NCBI GenBank assembly: GCA_900095095.1
Contig: FMBT01000149.1
Span: forward strand, 1-64,000
Reading direction: 5' to 3'
Length of the DNA: 64,000 bases
Source of the DNA: Fragilariopsis cylindrus CCMP1102
Lineage: Eukaryota > Bacillariophyta > Bacillariophyceae > Bacillariales > Bacillariaceae
Numbering within the stretch: position 1 is the stretch's first letter; the number at the start of each line of letters is the position of its first letter. A program made the translations under genes and the position numbers. A model generated the notes under the pieces. That model saw only the letters and a list, made by a program, of their open reading frames with translations, made no database searches and was not told the origin of the DNA. This document shows positions 25,073 to 38,147 of the stretch, piece after piece.

Positions 25073-26339
25073 GATTTTATATTATTTATTTGTTTGGACC
25101 ACACCGCCCCTCTAGCATCTCTCTATCTCTCTCTGTTCTATTAATTCTTTTGACTTGAAACAAAAAAGGTTTAATAGAATAAAATATAGACGATGTGTAG
25201 CAAGTAAGTGTTCGTCTACAGTATTAGGATGGTAGCAGTAATTGAAGAAACCTCGTCAAATCTCCCGTCAAGCAATCAATAGATAGAGGTGAGACAAGGT
25301 TATTATGTTGTTCCGTCTCGAAATAATGTTCTGGAACTGGAACTAGCTAACACGGCGTCCAATTATGATTGGATCGCCTACAGTACTTCGTGGTCGCATA
25401 TTTTGTCCGCCGCTAACTCACCGGAACGATGAGAATGGTGCCATGTCGTGGAAGAATTAAAATCTATAAGTAAAATAAGTCTTTTCGGAAAAATTAATTC
25501 GTGAGTCAACCATTCTTTATCTGGGGGAACAATTCTTATATCTCTGCGAGAATAAAATATTTCCCCTTTTACAATGAAAATCCTCTTTATATAATATTAA
25601 TCCTACTAGTAAAAGAGAAATGGTCAGCATTGAATAGAAAATCGAAAATCCAATTAAAATCGTGTTGAAAATAATTTCGGATCTATGGTTAAAAAAGGGC
25701 CACTTGCACTGCTCCTCAACAATGAATCATAGACAGATGACATATGAAAGATCATTAAACCCTATTTACAATTCATAAAATTGATAAATATACTACTATC
25801 AACTGACCATGGTTACTGGCGCGTTTGGCTCAATGCGGTTCTTCATGTTACAAAAAACAAATACGCGATACCTTGCGGCAAGGAAAATTCTTTTACATTA
25901 TTAAGAATTGAAATGGAAAATTATCACATCATCATCATAATGGGAATGGAATTGTATTGAATTGAACCTCCATGGATATCGATCTATTCAACAAAAGCTT
26001 ATTAGACGAAATATAGATATCTCTACTCTTATTCCTCGAATACTTGTGACAGTTATTACTCTGAGTAATGGGCTAACTGTATTCAAATTCAGATATATCA
26101 TTTTGGAAGCAAATGGGTCTGCAAAAGTTCTGAAAGTATGCAATTTGTATTGTAGGACACCTTGAAAGTTGAACTCAGAGGAATGGAGTATTCAGAAGAT
26201 TCAAGGAAAGCTAGTGCTCATGTCTGCCAATTCATTTGAGGATTATTTTGTAGGTGTAAGATGTATCTATTTGGTGGTGGTAATGCCTGATAGATCAAAT
26301 TCAGTAGCAAAGATGAACCCCCAACAACCCTCAAGTTGA

Positions 26340-26383
26340 AACAACTGTAACAAGTTACCTCAAAGTAACTTGTTACAGTTGTT
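26340..26383. repeat. Perfect inverted repeat, 19-bp arms, 6-base loop
   Basis: The arm AACAACTGTAACAAGTTAC at 26340-26358 is exactly complementary to 26365-26383 across the loop CTCAAA. As RNA it would form a strong hairpin. It could be the core of a small foldback (MITE-like) element, a transcription stop, or a small-RNA precursor; the sequence alone does not decide. Confidence 0.85.
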
Positions 26384-26725
26384 GTTGGTTGTGGTTCTAA
26401 AGAAAGAATAGACTATTATTGCTATTCAAACCATAGTAATATATAGTAATAGTGTATTTTTGTTTTAGCAGAGTTCCAGAGTTCAAAAATATTAACCATT
26501 ATGTTATATTTAGTAATGGCTACTATGTATGATGTAGTATCATGGTATTCTTCGTAAACTTTGACCATTGTTTTGCTGTCCAACAGTTAGATGTAACGTG
26601 GAAGGATTCACACCTATATATCCATCAATTTCAAAGTATCTTGTTCGTCCAACAACAGCAGCAGCAAAAAGAAGAAAAGAAAGACACATATTTGTGTCAG
26701 CACAAAAAATAAGATAATATCTAAT

Positions 26726-26995
26726 TTATAAGCTTGTGTCCACATTAATATTGTATGTAATTTGTCTTGTTCTATTGTCCCTCCCATCCATTGGCAACAA
26801 ACGTTCATTCACATGTTCTTCCAAGCTGATTTTTACTGCAGTGGAAAATGCTGGCTGGGTCTTTCTCATCTCATGATTTGGTGAGTCCTGCTTGATCTCG
26901 TAGTCAAAACATCTACCAGTATGATCTTTTACAGAGTATTCTACAGAGCTATGATCATCTGATAATGGATCATTGTTGTTGTCTTCCGTACACAT
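26726..26995 (-). CDS. Possible small protein, 89 residues
   Basis: Single open frame with a mixed, charged composition (for example DDHSSVEYSVKDHTG and KISLEEHVNERLLP) rather than the Phe/Ile/Tyr-rich shadow frames nearby. No homology recognised, no signal or membrane segment. It lies alone in gene-poor DNA; it may be a real small gene or chance. Confidence 0.25.
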   Translation of the reverse strand: MCTEDNNNDPLSDDHSSVEYSVKDHTGRCFDYEIKQDSPNHEMRKTQPAFSTAVKISLEEHVNERLLPMDGRDNRTRQITYNINVDTSL

Positions 26996-27735
26996 GGTGG
27001 TAGGGGTACCACTATATTATGTACTAGTGTGTTGGTTGTTACAAAGCTACTGCTGATGCATTATTCCATGACTATTCCTGCCATTCCATTTGCTCAACAA
27101 TACAGTGGCAGGTATTGATGAAATACCTTCTTTATTTGCGGGGTAGCAAGAAAAATATATGCTTTGAGTTAAATAAATTTTAGACATGATGTGTGATTTT
27201 GTCCGAATTTAATGCTAATAATATGGAAAAACTCGTTACCACATGTACCAATAGTTTGCAGAAGAAAAAGATGAAGTTACTATCCCTTCTTAATATCCAT
27301 AGTATTCTTCTATGGATTTTAGAAAGAATAGTCCAAACAACTGAAAATGACACCACTCCTTTAATGATACTGTTGATATAATATGATGTACACTCGAAAA
27401 TAATCGATAATTATCTGACCTTTAATATACTGTAGGCTATGCATTTTCACTCACAACATCAGTAATGTGAACGTATAGAAAAGCCTACATCACCGAGAAA
27501 TAATGGTCTGCATAGAAGTGGAAATTGCACTGGATTTCACTTGATCAATAAACTGTCCAAGTCTACAGTCCCTAGTAAGAATAAGATAGTAAAAAAGCAA
27601 CATAGTCCGTGAAAGATAAACAAGCAATATAACTACGTTTTTATTAGCCTCCACAATTTCGAGAATATTGAGATTATTTTGCTTAGTTTTGATTCGAACA
27701 AAATATTTTCCAAAACTACTATATTAACCGGAGCT

Positions 27736-30700
27736 TTACGACCTTTTCAAGCGTTTGTTGCCTCGATGAACAACGGAGCTCATTTGCTCCACAGCCTGCC
27801 GGCGATTCTTCTTGGAATAGTTTCGACCGTCAAGCTGCATGTACGCATATGGTTCAAACTTTTGTCCCTTCTTTTTCGTATCACCACCTGCCTTCTTGGC
27901 CTTGTAAGCAGAACCTAGTCCATTGTTGGGCGCCTTCTTCTTCTTTTTCGTCGGATCTCTAGTATCACGAGTGAGTGCCGATCTTTCGCTTGTAGTAGAG
28001 CGTTTACTCTTGAAGGAGAAGATTGTATCGCCATCACCCTTTTTGTTGGTCGAATCGAGCTCTCCCATATCATGCACAACAAGCTTTCCAGAAGAATCAA
28101 ATTCCATGTCTTCTTCGAAGTCGCTCTCGTCAGAAGGCGACTCAGAAAATCTGACAGTCTTCAAATCCTTTACATCCGTAACATTACCGTCGGCGTCACT
28201 TTTAATACGCATTGTCGTCGACTTAGTCCTGCCAGATTTTGTCGACTGTGCAAATGATGCTGTTTCCATATGCCCTCGTTTGAGAGTTTTCCCACTACTT
28301 ATACGGGACATACGGGACATCCGTGTCATACCCGTAGCAAGGGTTCTACCATCATCTGAATCCTCTTCGTCTGAATCTGCCATAGCCTCGTAATCACGAG
28401 TGTCATCCCTTCGTTGGTTCCTTCGAGTATTCTTCCGTCTTGCTTCCCGTTCGGAAAGCTTTCTCATGTGCGTAAGAAGGCGGCTATCGGATGGCGGGAC
28501 AAATGGCATCAGTGCGTCGAAACCAAATAACTTCACAAGTTTTTTAATTATAATCTTAATTTTCTTACGAAAGCGATCCTTGCCTCTATGATACTTCAAC
28601 AGTCCGTTCAGGATATCAGATAAGAGAGGCTCGAGTTGTTCAGAAGAGGCAGCCGACACCGAGACCCGTACAAACACAACCATACTCTTCGTAACCTCTC
28701 TTGAGGGATCTTCAGAAAGTATTAAAACTGTCTTTAAAAGTGCAGGAAGCATGTTGTGCACATCAATGTCTTCGGATGACAACACAAATACAAGTTTTGA
28801 AAGTGCCGTGACAGCAGCCGATCTCATATGCGAAGTTTTAGACCCGACTGCAGCAGCGACCATTCGTATGAAGTCTGCAGAGCTACCGTGTAGTTTATTC
28901 ATCGAAAGAAGAAGCTTAAATCCGGCATCACGTGTTTTTGCGTTGTAATCTTTAAGACACAACAATGTCTCTCCAATCAACGACGAGGTGATCCCCTTGA
29001 GATAAAAAAAGCAAAAAGAAGACGTAAGATACATTAATTCACTGTTTGATCTCACCAGCTTTGTGCATACGTGCTTTCTTACCTGACGAATATCCACTGC
29101 AGAGCCTTCAAAGCCATCAACGACAAAGGTCAAGCACTTTAAACGCATGAAACGAGCCGAGACCTGCGACGTTGCACTGGTTGATGACAAAAGTTCCATT
29201 ACTTCCTTCAATCGCTCGGGTTCAGCAACAAATGATGATACCTTTTACATATTTCACTCATCACCTTATATGCGCGCTTTTGAATCCTTGACGGCGTTTC
29301 ATCGGTTCGTATGATTGGCTTTAACGAACGATATAATAGAGAGATACCAGAATCGTCGAGACACTCTGAAATGACGAGAGCCTGAGACAGGGCAAGGAGT
29401 GAACACATTTTTTCAACCGTCTTTTTATCACCAGACTGAGATGATTCCAGCATTCTTTGAACAACTTTAGTAAACAGACGCTGTATTTGGGCAGTCGGTG
29501 CCACCCTTGCAATCGAAGCGATGGAGCGGGTGACTGCTAAAACTCCGGAGGCGTCCTTTTCAACGATAGATTCATTTGGTGTATCCATCTCATTTCATCC
29601 TCTGGATTTTTTGCAGATCCACTATTGATGTCGTGTAATGAATCAACAAGTTTAAATAAAGACGGAAGAAGTTTGAGGGAAACATGTCCCATAACCTCGG
29701 CTTCCATGCGAACATGACTTCCTTCCTCTCCATCAATAAACTCCTTAAGTTCGTCCTTACGATCAAAAACACCGCTTGCCAGAATATCAAGGCCAGTACA
29801 AATAACAGTCTGGAAAACGAGTCAGGAGTAAAAGTTAGTATGAGTATCGTTTCTTCTTCACACAAATATGCAACTATGTGTTGTCGACGTTAATTTTTCT
29901 GTATGTATAAATTACTTACGACAAATTCGGGATATCTCTGATCATTCATTGCCTTGAGTATAATCGGTGCCAGCTTGGGAAGTGCAACATCTAGATCTGC
30001 CGGCATTCGACAGAAAACTGGGAATAGATTCCACAGATTAATTACTTGACTTCTACAGATAGTGGTCCCTGTCGAGCCTTTTACAAAAATGGCATCGAAC
30101 TCACGGCAAGTGGTAACACTTCGTCTTGAAAAAACGATAGATGCAATCGATTGTCCGAAACGATGAGACCGGATATCTTCATAACATCAATTATCCAAGA
30201 GTATTGGTTTGGAGTACCTTTCAACGACGTCTTGCACAATTTCGGAAAGTCAATTATTTTCCAGAACTGTTCTAATCCGATCCCCTGAATCAAGGAAATC
30301 AATGCACCATCTATCTGTCGTTGAAGAGCTTCTCCAGTCGTATCGTCACAACGAAGTTTAATAAGCGAATGGATACATTTTACTACTTCTTCTTCTTCCA
30401 TTTTCATTTGTTGTAAGAGTAAAGCCAGACAATCCAAAACGGGAGTGTACGTTTTATCGAAAGGAGAGTCAATTACCGATTTTAATACAGATAAGCAATC
30501 CCGCGAACAATTTTGATGTAACTTGGGATGATCCCGTAATAGAGTTCGCATTTGAACACGGAGTAATTGAGAAACTTCGAGGAAGAGAGTCTCAGCAATA
30601 CTATTATCCGAGTCTTCCTCCACAGGTCGAGAGAGACCGAGCAAATGCTGTAGTGTCATTGGTAAAAGTTTAGCTCCGATCTCTATGGTACTAGTAGTAC

Positions 30701-31805
30701 TGTTCAAAATACGTTGAGATGAAGAAATTAAGATTTGCCCGTATATAGTACGTCCACTCTCAAGTAGATCAACGTCTGCCGCACCCTCTCTGAAGGAAAG
30801 CGTCGGTCGAGCTTGGACTAAACTAGCCAATACTCTTGCTGCAAATGAATTGATCTTTTCGATATTTTTCTTTCCAACTTCATCATCTGCCTCCAACAGT
30901 GACAAAATGGTTGATAAGATAGAATTGATTGTTAAAATCTTCAAGGTTGATCCATGAGAATTTGCCACAAATACCGGACGAGATGGAGACGACAATGATT
31001 CTTCATTTAATAAATCCACCAAAATGGTCATTAGGCGCCCCCCTATAGCAGTAAAATTAAGTGATACTAATGATGTACCCAAGAAACCTGTCAATTCGAT
31101 CATGTTTTGGTTCTCATTCTGGTTGGAAGGATTTTTTAGATAATTGTCGATATGCATATTAACGTATTTCGTCGTTGCTTTAAGAATTGCAGGATGGCAT
31201 CGTGGAGAATTCATTAACAATAATCCACTCAACGAATTTTTAGCTGCATTTTGAACTTTTTGCCTTGTATCCTGCAACAATCCTAGTATGGTTCCTGTCA
31301 ATAGTTGCCTTACAGCAGCTTCTTGAACAGTTGATGGTGTTAGATTCCTCAATACTTCACCGACTGTATGACAAGTTTCACATAGTAATGTCGTCAGCGC
31401 ACCAAGTCCATCATTTGTATCCAATAATGAGCCTTGACTGTCGTTGACGAGAATAGATAAAGAAGAAGAAACTACTCCTCGTAGAACGCGTGAGGTCAAT
31501 CCGATTGTTGCACCTAAAGTTGCCGCTGACACATGTGGTACCACAACACCCAAGATCTTCAGTAATGCAGTCTGTGTTGTGAGTGAATCTAACATAATGT
31601 TGACATCACCATGGTCCTGATGCAGAGTTCCCTCAAGTGTAGTAACGGTCGATGCATATACCTTCCCTGGAGTAACACCCCCTTGAATTACATCGGTGAG
31701 AGCCGATATGACATTCCCAACTCGAACGGATCGAGGATCTCGGCTATTCGTCGCTAAACTTTTTAGGTCATCTACAACCTCTGTAAAAGATCCTGCGTCG
31801 TCCAT
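27736..31805 (-). CDS. RRP12: RRP12-like HEAT-repeat protein, ribosomal subunit export and pre-rRNA processing
   Basis: RRP12 is a nucle(ol)ar HEAT-repeat protein needed for export of both ribosomal subunits. About 1,200 residues: N-terminal HEAT repeats from MDDAGSFTEV, the NUC173-type core (around QILLSSSQRIL to FCRMPADLDVALPKLAPIIL), more repeats, then a basic and acidic nuclear tail (KKIKIIIKKLVKLFGFDALMP; EDSDDGRTL; TKKKKKAPNN). Introns are 29831-29918 (after YPEFV) and 28996-29082. The latter is 87 bases, keeps frame and has no stop, so it reads through if unspliced. Three frame changes (near 30098, 29587, 29244) need one added base each; the last is in a run of four A/T. Corrected, the joins read LPLAREFDAIF and SEICKKVSSFVAEPERLK, which fit the helix pattern. 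Confidence 0.87.
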
Positions 31806-32804
31806 TGTTAGTATTGAAACGCAGGAAAAATATTCTGTTTGGCAGATGAGACTGGAGGAACTAGTATTTCTTTCATTTCAAAAAAAGTGTCGGATTTGAT
31901 TTTAATGCTTTTATGCTTTTTGTTTTGTAAACTTTTAGTTTTTCAGTTTATTTTTTGATTTTACTGGAGCAGACCACCGTCTGTCTGTCATCAAGAGATT
32001 TTACTGCTAAGTAAGCGCTAATAAATATAAGATGTGGTGTTGCTCTGTTAGAATTTAGAATAGTTCCAAGCTTTCTGAGACATACCTCAAATGTAGCAGT
32101 GTACTCCATGTATCTACTATGTTAATAAATTCCACTCTGTTGAACTCTTTGCAATAGTAGGTTTGAAGTCTTGTTCGAAAGAAAATGATGATCCTGATAG
32201 CGTGCCGCAGCATCATCAATCATTACCACCACTACTCCTTTTCACCCTTCTACCATAGAATGTCGTTGGAGCATCAGACTAGTGTTCATTTCAAACTTAG
32301 AGCGAGAGCAGATAATCTTGGAATTGGTTTTGGGTCCCAGTGCTTGATGGAGAGATCCATTCTTGGTTCACTTTGCCAGTATGCACAGTACAAGTGTGAT
32401 TCCTTCATTCTTTTGATCACTGGTTCTAGAGGAGGGAGACAAACTATCTATCTATCTGTCATCAAGAGATTTGATTCATTATGCTAGAATCCTTACCTCA
32501 TATTTATGAGTCCCATTTATTTGATTGAAATCCAGTAAGATGTTGTCCCATCAATCTGACACCAAGAATCATACCTTTTAATACATCCCCCATTAGATGG
32601 TAAGTATTACACACATAATAATTGTACACATATGACATGTTGCTCTATTCTTTCTCATTGCACAGTCATTTGTTTTGACTGCCACTAAAATTGTAGGACT
32701 AAAAACCAGTTACAATGAGGATAATTACTAGTAGTTATATAAAGGTACAAGTTGAAATCGTCTGAGTGTACACTATAATATATTATTACGTCATTCTATT
32801 TTCT
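31806..32804. other. Intergenic, no supported gene; short dispersed repeat
   Basis: About 1 kb between the RRP12 start and the 3' end of the pyrophosphorylase gene. A 17-base sequence (CTGTCATCAAGAGATTT) occurs at 31985-32001 and again at 32456-32472. The open frame at 32185-32487 has no recognisable content. Confidence 0.5.
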
Positions 32805-35313
32805 TCACCTCACCATCTTCTCCATAACATAAGAACCTGGATCATATAAAAGATACTCCCTTGTTTCATGCTTTGTCATCGTGTAACCTCTAATAGCTAC
32901 AGTTTCTGGGTATTCGGTTCCAGCTTCGTTTTCTTTAAGCTCCCATCCTTTATTTTGCACTTTAAGACCGTCGACTGAAACATGCGTATCGTCCCCCGTT
33001 CTAATAACTAAAGCTCCGTCCAAATCAAGGTTTTTTATAGTCAAATGATGTCCTTCCAAAACAAGGGAAGAACGCTTTGTGATCTTGTTATCGTCTCCCT
33101 GTATTTTCTCGAGAATTTCTTCTTGTGAAACTGCAAATGCAGGGCACAGCACGATACGCGGTCCCGACGTGACAGGAATTCCAGCGACGGGAACTAGATC
33201 ATCAATGTCGTCCACGGGTACGTCGACACCCGCAAACTTCATTTTGCGCTGGTTCTGTATGTACTTATCAGATTCTGCAGAGGACATCGTACCAGGTGCA
33301 TTATTCCCCTTTTCTACATCTTCAACGCCGGACTCGAGAGAATTCTGAAAAAAAAAAAAAAAAAACGTCTTCCAAGTTAGATTTTCTGTATTGCATCAGT
33401 GAGCGCGGATGGACTCGTATGGATTAATATTCGGTCGTACCTTCGCTGGAGAAAAAGTAAACCATCTATCAAACATTGTAAATCCAATGTTAACGCTATT
33501 ACCCAGCTCCTTTTGAAACAACTTTGGAATATCTTGCATCATGCATTCTAGCCGTGTTGGTTTCTTAAAATCAGTCCTCGTTTCATCTTTATATTTCGGA
33601 TTTACAAATTCGAGTACTACGCCTTGATCCTCCCCACGTAAAGTCTTTGCATACGATCCTAACTCTATTACTATATTATTTGCATTTCCGGGATACGGTG
33701 AATAACCTGTTGATGGATCGGCAACGTCTCCTTTACAATCCCCCTGAGAACGAAGGAGAGGATCCAATTGATTATACTCGACATTGATCACCAAACTTTT
33801 GACGGATCAGATTTGTGCCTATGATTACAGTGAAATAAATTGAAAGTATTTAGGATGCGATGATATATACAATATAAAATAACCCCTCATCAAACATCGA
33901 TCAACAAACAACAGAAGGTAGTATACTTTCGACTACACTATACGTGTACTTACTCGAGTCGGGCAATGGCACCCGCGGCTTCGCCAGCTAGACGGGGGAT
34001 ACAAATACTGTTCATATGGAAGCCTTTGGATATGCTGACACCTAATACTGGCAGAACACTATTAATAACGAGTGCGTTGGTATCTTGTAAGAAAACTACA
34101 TGCGTCCTCCCTTCCTTTTCCCATTTGTCAACGATGCCCTCTCTGAAGAGCAGATGGTGAACATCTCCATGACCGTGTGGCTTGGTTTGGATTGACCAAC
34201 GGTTGCTGTCATCAAGAGCCAAAGCTGCATTTCCGTCCTTCAATGCGGGGACCTTATCCTGCATAACAATAGATACCATATCTATATCCATTCCGAAGTT
34301 ATCATTATCCTTCAATAGCTGTCGGGTAGGCATATCTGTGTCTCCAGACGTCATAATCACAAGTGGAATTCGTATGTCATCACGACCAGTCTTCTTCCTT
34401 GCCATATACTGCATGGCCTTAATGTATTTAATATATACTTGTAGGTAACTAGCTTCCGTACAAAGGTTGGTTTCTAAACTTAATTTGATACCTGAGTATC
34501 CTAAACGTTCACCAAGTCCACCGGCAACAAGAACAAATGCAACACCTGACATTCCTTCGATACCTAATTGTTCGGCTTCTGAAAAGGACATCGTACCTTC
34601 TCCGTCATAGCTCAATGTTTCACCTTCTGGAACAACTGCCTCGTACTCTTCAAATGGATTCGTACCATCGGCGCTTTCTTTCAACAATATTCTTGCTTTA
34701 GAAGTATATGTTGCTATGCCACCTGGGTACGAGCTATCTAAGTCGGCCAACTAAATAACAACAATCAATAGCACATGTAAAAATCTATCGTGAGGGGGGA
34801 ATCGAAAGTCTTTTTTTCTTCTTTTTTCGCCTCTATTTTAAAATTTCCTAGTAGTAGGATACAAATACAAATGAAATAATGTTGGTGGATTTGTATTACA
34901 GTAATTGAACTTACCTGCTCTGCAAGTTGTTTCTTCCCTTCATCTTCGATTCCAGATTCAGGCCAATCTCCGTATACGTGTCTTTGAATTCCATCTACAT
35001 CGCTTTCAATCAAACTAAGGATAGCATTTTTCCCTCGTTCTGACAATAATTCGAGATTTTCTGATGTGACTTCTTCTTCCACCGCCGCTGCTGAAGATGC
35101 ACTCATCCTTGTCGTCGTTGATGATGTTGTGGTTGCTGTTCCGAAGGCATGATTAGTAGCACCTCCAGAAGAAACGACGAAGGGAATTCGACTGCTGTAA
35201 GATGACGAAGAAGATCTATGATGAATCTTTTTTGGATTGTTTGAACCAAAAGATGATGCCAAAGTATTTAGAAGCAACAAAGTGAAGATTGCTGTGAATT
35301 GGAATCTCATCAT
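32805..35313 (-). CDS. UDP-sugar pyrophosphorylase with plastid-type presequence
   Basis: Makes UDP-sugars from UTP and a sugar 1-phosphate. Four exons: 35313-34915, 34750-33954, about 33822-33441 and 33344-32805. Motifs: the nucleotide-binding LVAGGLGERLGYSGIKL, PLVIMTSGDTDMPT, KPHGHGDVHHLL, VFLQDTNAL, MVINVEYNQLDPLL and MFDRWFTFSPAK, matching the broad-specificity USP family rather than UGP2. The C-terminal exon (PRIVLCPAFAV) fits the beta-helix end. The N-terminus is a signal peptide ending LASSF followed by a Ser/Thr-rich stretch, close to the A-x-A-F motif of complex plastids, so plastid import is inferred. UDP-glucose made there could feed sulfolipid or galactolipid synthesis. One frame change near 33797, in a run of four A, needs one added base. 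Confidence 0.88.
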
Positions 35314-35910
35314 GGTTTATATTCTTGCTTTTTTCCTTAGAAGTAAACTACGTTTTGCTATCCTGGTAGCTTTTTCTAAATCCAAGCGCCGACTACAATC
35401 AACAGTGTATGAAATGTACAGCTTCACAAATTATTTGTACAGAGCTGCTAGTATTACCTGCAATAGCGCGCCAAACAAAAAATTCCTTCCTACGTATGCA
35501 CTCGATGCATGTTGAAGTGTGTCTACACAATCGATGAATATTGATGATGTGCAGGTACTTTGAGACGGTATGATACATATAGTGCCTCGTAAACGGGGAT
35601 TGTACAGTACTGTACAATGTACTGTCTACGTCTGTAGCACCCGGGAATAAATAATGTGTCTACAACATTTCAACACAACAAATTGTACAAGTAGCGTCAG
35701 GTATGGTAGAGTGAATGATAACAAAAGATACCGGTCTTACATATAGATTCTTCGAAGAAGATGTCCCACAATCAATATTCGAAGGAAGCAATATCTTTTT
35801 TTGTATGAGGTGTAAGGACTATTAGAATATTTGATAATATTACATTGCTCTAACTTATATTAAAATATTACGTATTAATCTATTGATGAAAGATGTATAT
35901 CCTACTACAA

Positions 35911-35934
35911 TATATATATATATATATATATATA
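35911..35934. repeat. TA microsatellite
   Basis: Twelve TA units just past the 3' end of the amino-acid transporter gene. Confidence 0.9.
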
Positions 35935-35988
35935 CAGTATGTATCATTTATTTCACTATAAATAATTGCTATCTCTGTGTTTTTTCAT

Positions 35989-38147
35989 TCAAGAACGAAA
36001 CATAGAATAAACTGTTACGGTAGTTGTCAATACGGCAATGATACTACCACAGATAACTAAAACCCAACAACTGGTCCGAGTTCGGTCCAATTGTAGACCA
36101 AGTAAACCTGGTACGATAAAACCCAATAATGATGATGTTGTACCACCAAGTAAACCAAATACGACAGAAATATTTGGTATAACAAGGGCAAAACCAAGAG
36201 CGGTACCAGCCAATAGAAGTGTCACCGCTAAATGTTGAAAAAAATGAAATTCTTCTTCATGAGTCTCTTCTTGTCGGACGTCGACGTCGACATCTATTAT
36301 TATGTTTACATCGTGTTGTTGTTGTTGTTGTTGTTGTGTAATCGTTGACGGTGATCGAAGAGGATCTTCAATGTCCATCGTCGTATCTCCTACAGAGTTG
36401 TAGTCACTATACTATCATTTTTGTTGTGGTCTTTGATAGTAACGGTTGTTTCACTTGTTCTTCGATTTCATCACCACCACCAATACCACAACATAGATTT
36501 GTTGTTGTTGTTGTTGCTGTTGATCAATATTTGTTATCAAATTTCTTATTATTTTCCCACATCATAATGATACTAACCCGAGCAGGGAATATATTTAACG
36601 GAATGCCATAACAACAGCTAATGCCATTGCTAAAAATGCAGTATGAAGTAATGGGTCACTTCGATTATGGAGTTCGTAACAAGAAATATATTTGGTTTCA
36701 TGTCTTTACCAAAATCCAATATGTTACCAATGAAACACTTGCATATAATAATCCACATACTAGAACTCCTATTACAGTTACCAAATTCATATTTTTGATT
36801 TTTCCTTCACTGCTAGTAGCACTACTTGTACTACCAACTGGTGGTAATTCATGAAATTTGTGCAACATTAACTTGACAACTAAATGCATAAAAGAAGATG
36901 GGACATGCTTGTAATACTGACAACCAACTTCCATTTGCAGGACCAATAAGAGATAAAAAGGATGGCGATGGTGAAACCAACAGTTCTTCTTCAACATTAT
37001 GGTCATATTCGTGTCAATATCACTATTACCACCATGCTGTTCATGTATATGATGAATAAGATGAACAGTTGCAGCAACCAGTAAAGTTATTATACTGATT
37101 ATACCAACCGATGATGCACATTCTAAGCTTTTCATTGTTTTCAAACATGATAATGGTAGCATAGCAACAAGCCAAACAATTGACATTGCTATCCGTTTTT
37201 GTCCTATTGTCATGAATGGAATAATGCGTTCCATTATATCACCAACAGCAATCACATATCCAACCGCTGTTATTGTTGTAGTTGTAGTAGTAGTAGTTTA
37301 AGTATATTTAAAACAATAGTAGTGATAATAAAAATAAAGAGGGAGGGGTGGAAAAGATATACAAACGATTAGATAATGGAATTACATATACATATACACA
37401 ATACTGTATATCATATATATATATATATATATATATACATTTATAAGATCTTAAAATATGTAATAAACGTACCTGTTCCACAACAAAAAATAAGTATCGA
37501 AATTTCAACGATACGACGAGATTTATATCCCAATCCACGTTCCACAATTTTTTCATACGATGATAGTTTATATTGAGCGCATACTTCTACAAGTAGACCA
37601 ATCGATGTGGATGTCGCCCAAGCACTTATCAGTAAAAGTAATGTACCACATAATATACCAGATTGGTAAAATGCATATGGTAAAGCAAGACTTTTTAATA
37701 GTAATAATAATAATAATAACAACATTAATAAACAGGAGGTGGGTAGGAGAGGAAAGAAGAAGAAAGTGAGGACGAATTCGTTCTATATGTGTGGTTCTGA
37801 GTCAATTCTCCGTACACTATTACTACTACTACTATCACTACTACCATCTAACTACTACACTTACATTCCTGCTCCTAAAGTTGCTGAGCATAAGTTAGCA
37901 ATACTTCCGATTAAAGTAACAACAAGTGATCGTTCGTTATTATTATCATCATTGCTGCTATCTGTGGTACTACTAGTGGATGTTGTTGTAGATGATGATG
38001 ACGATGCATCTGAATCATGCCGAACTAACACCAGTTCTTCCTGTGTTCTTGTTCTTGCTGTTGCTGTTGAGATGATTCTCCTCCTCCTCCTTCCATCGCT
38101 AGTTCAGGATCGATGATACTTGTACTTCTTACTGTTACAGTGGACAT
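35989..38147 (-). CDS. AAAP/SLC38-type amino-acid transporter
   Basis: A proton- or sodium-coupled amino-acid transporter of the AAAP family. An acidic, low-complexity N-terminus (MSTVTVRSTS, polyQ) leads to SIANLCSATLGAGI, spliced to LALPYAFYQSGILCG: the family's first helix with its GAGILALPYA signature. Further helices follow: LLLISAWATSTSIGLLVE, SILIFCCGTGTAVGYVI, ISIITLLVAATVHLIHH, MALAVVMAFPLNIFPAR, and the last three in LAVTLLLAGTALGFALVIP onward. Introns: 37864-37691, 37472-37267 and one starting at 36577. A loop before the last helices has a polyQ run. Four or five single-base frame changes (38040, 36711, 36690, 36600 among them) are each cured by one added base; helix signatures cross them intact. 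The exact start of the last exon is uncertain. Confidence 0.82.
37413..37438. repeat. TA microsatellite inside an intron
   Basis: About 13 TA units inside the second intron of the transporter gene. Confidence 0.88.

Larger units (their letters stand above)
25073..27735. other. Gene-poor intergenic stretch
   Basis: About 2.7 kb with no recognised gene. It holds a perfect 19-bp hairpin at 26340-26383 and an 89-residue open frame at 26726-26995, described separately. The rest is AT-rich unique sequence without terminal repeats or target-site duplications that I can see. Confidence 0.5.

Noticed and set aside
32185-32487. Open frame between RRP12 and the pyrophosphorylase gene
   Set aside because: No domain, signal or protein-like texture; lies in intergenic DNA with short repeats.
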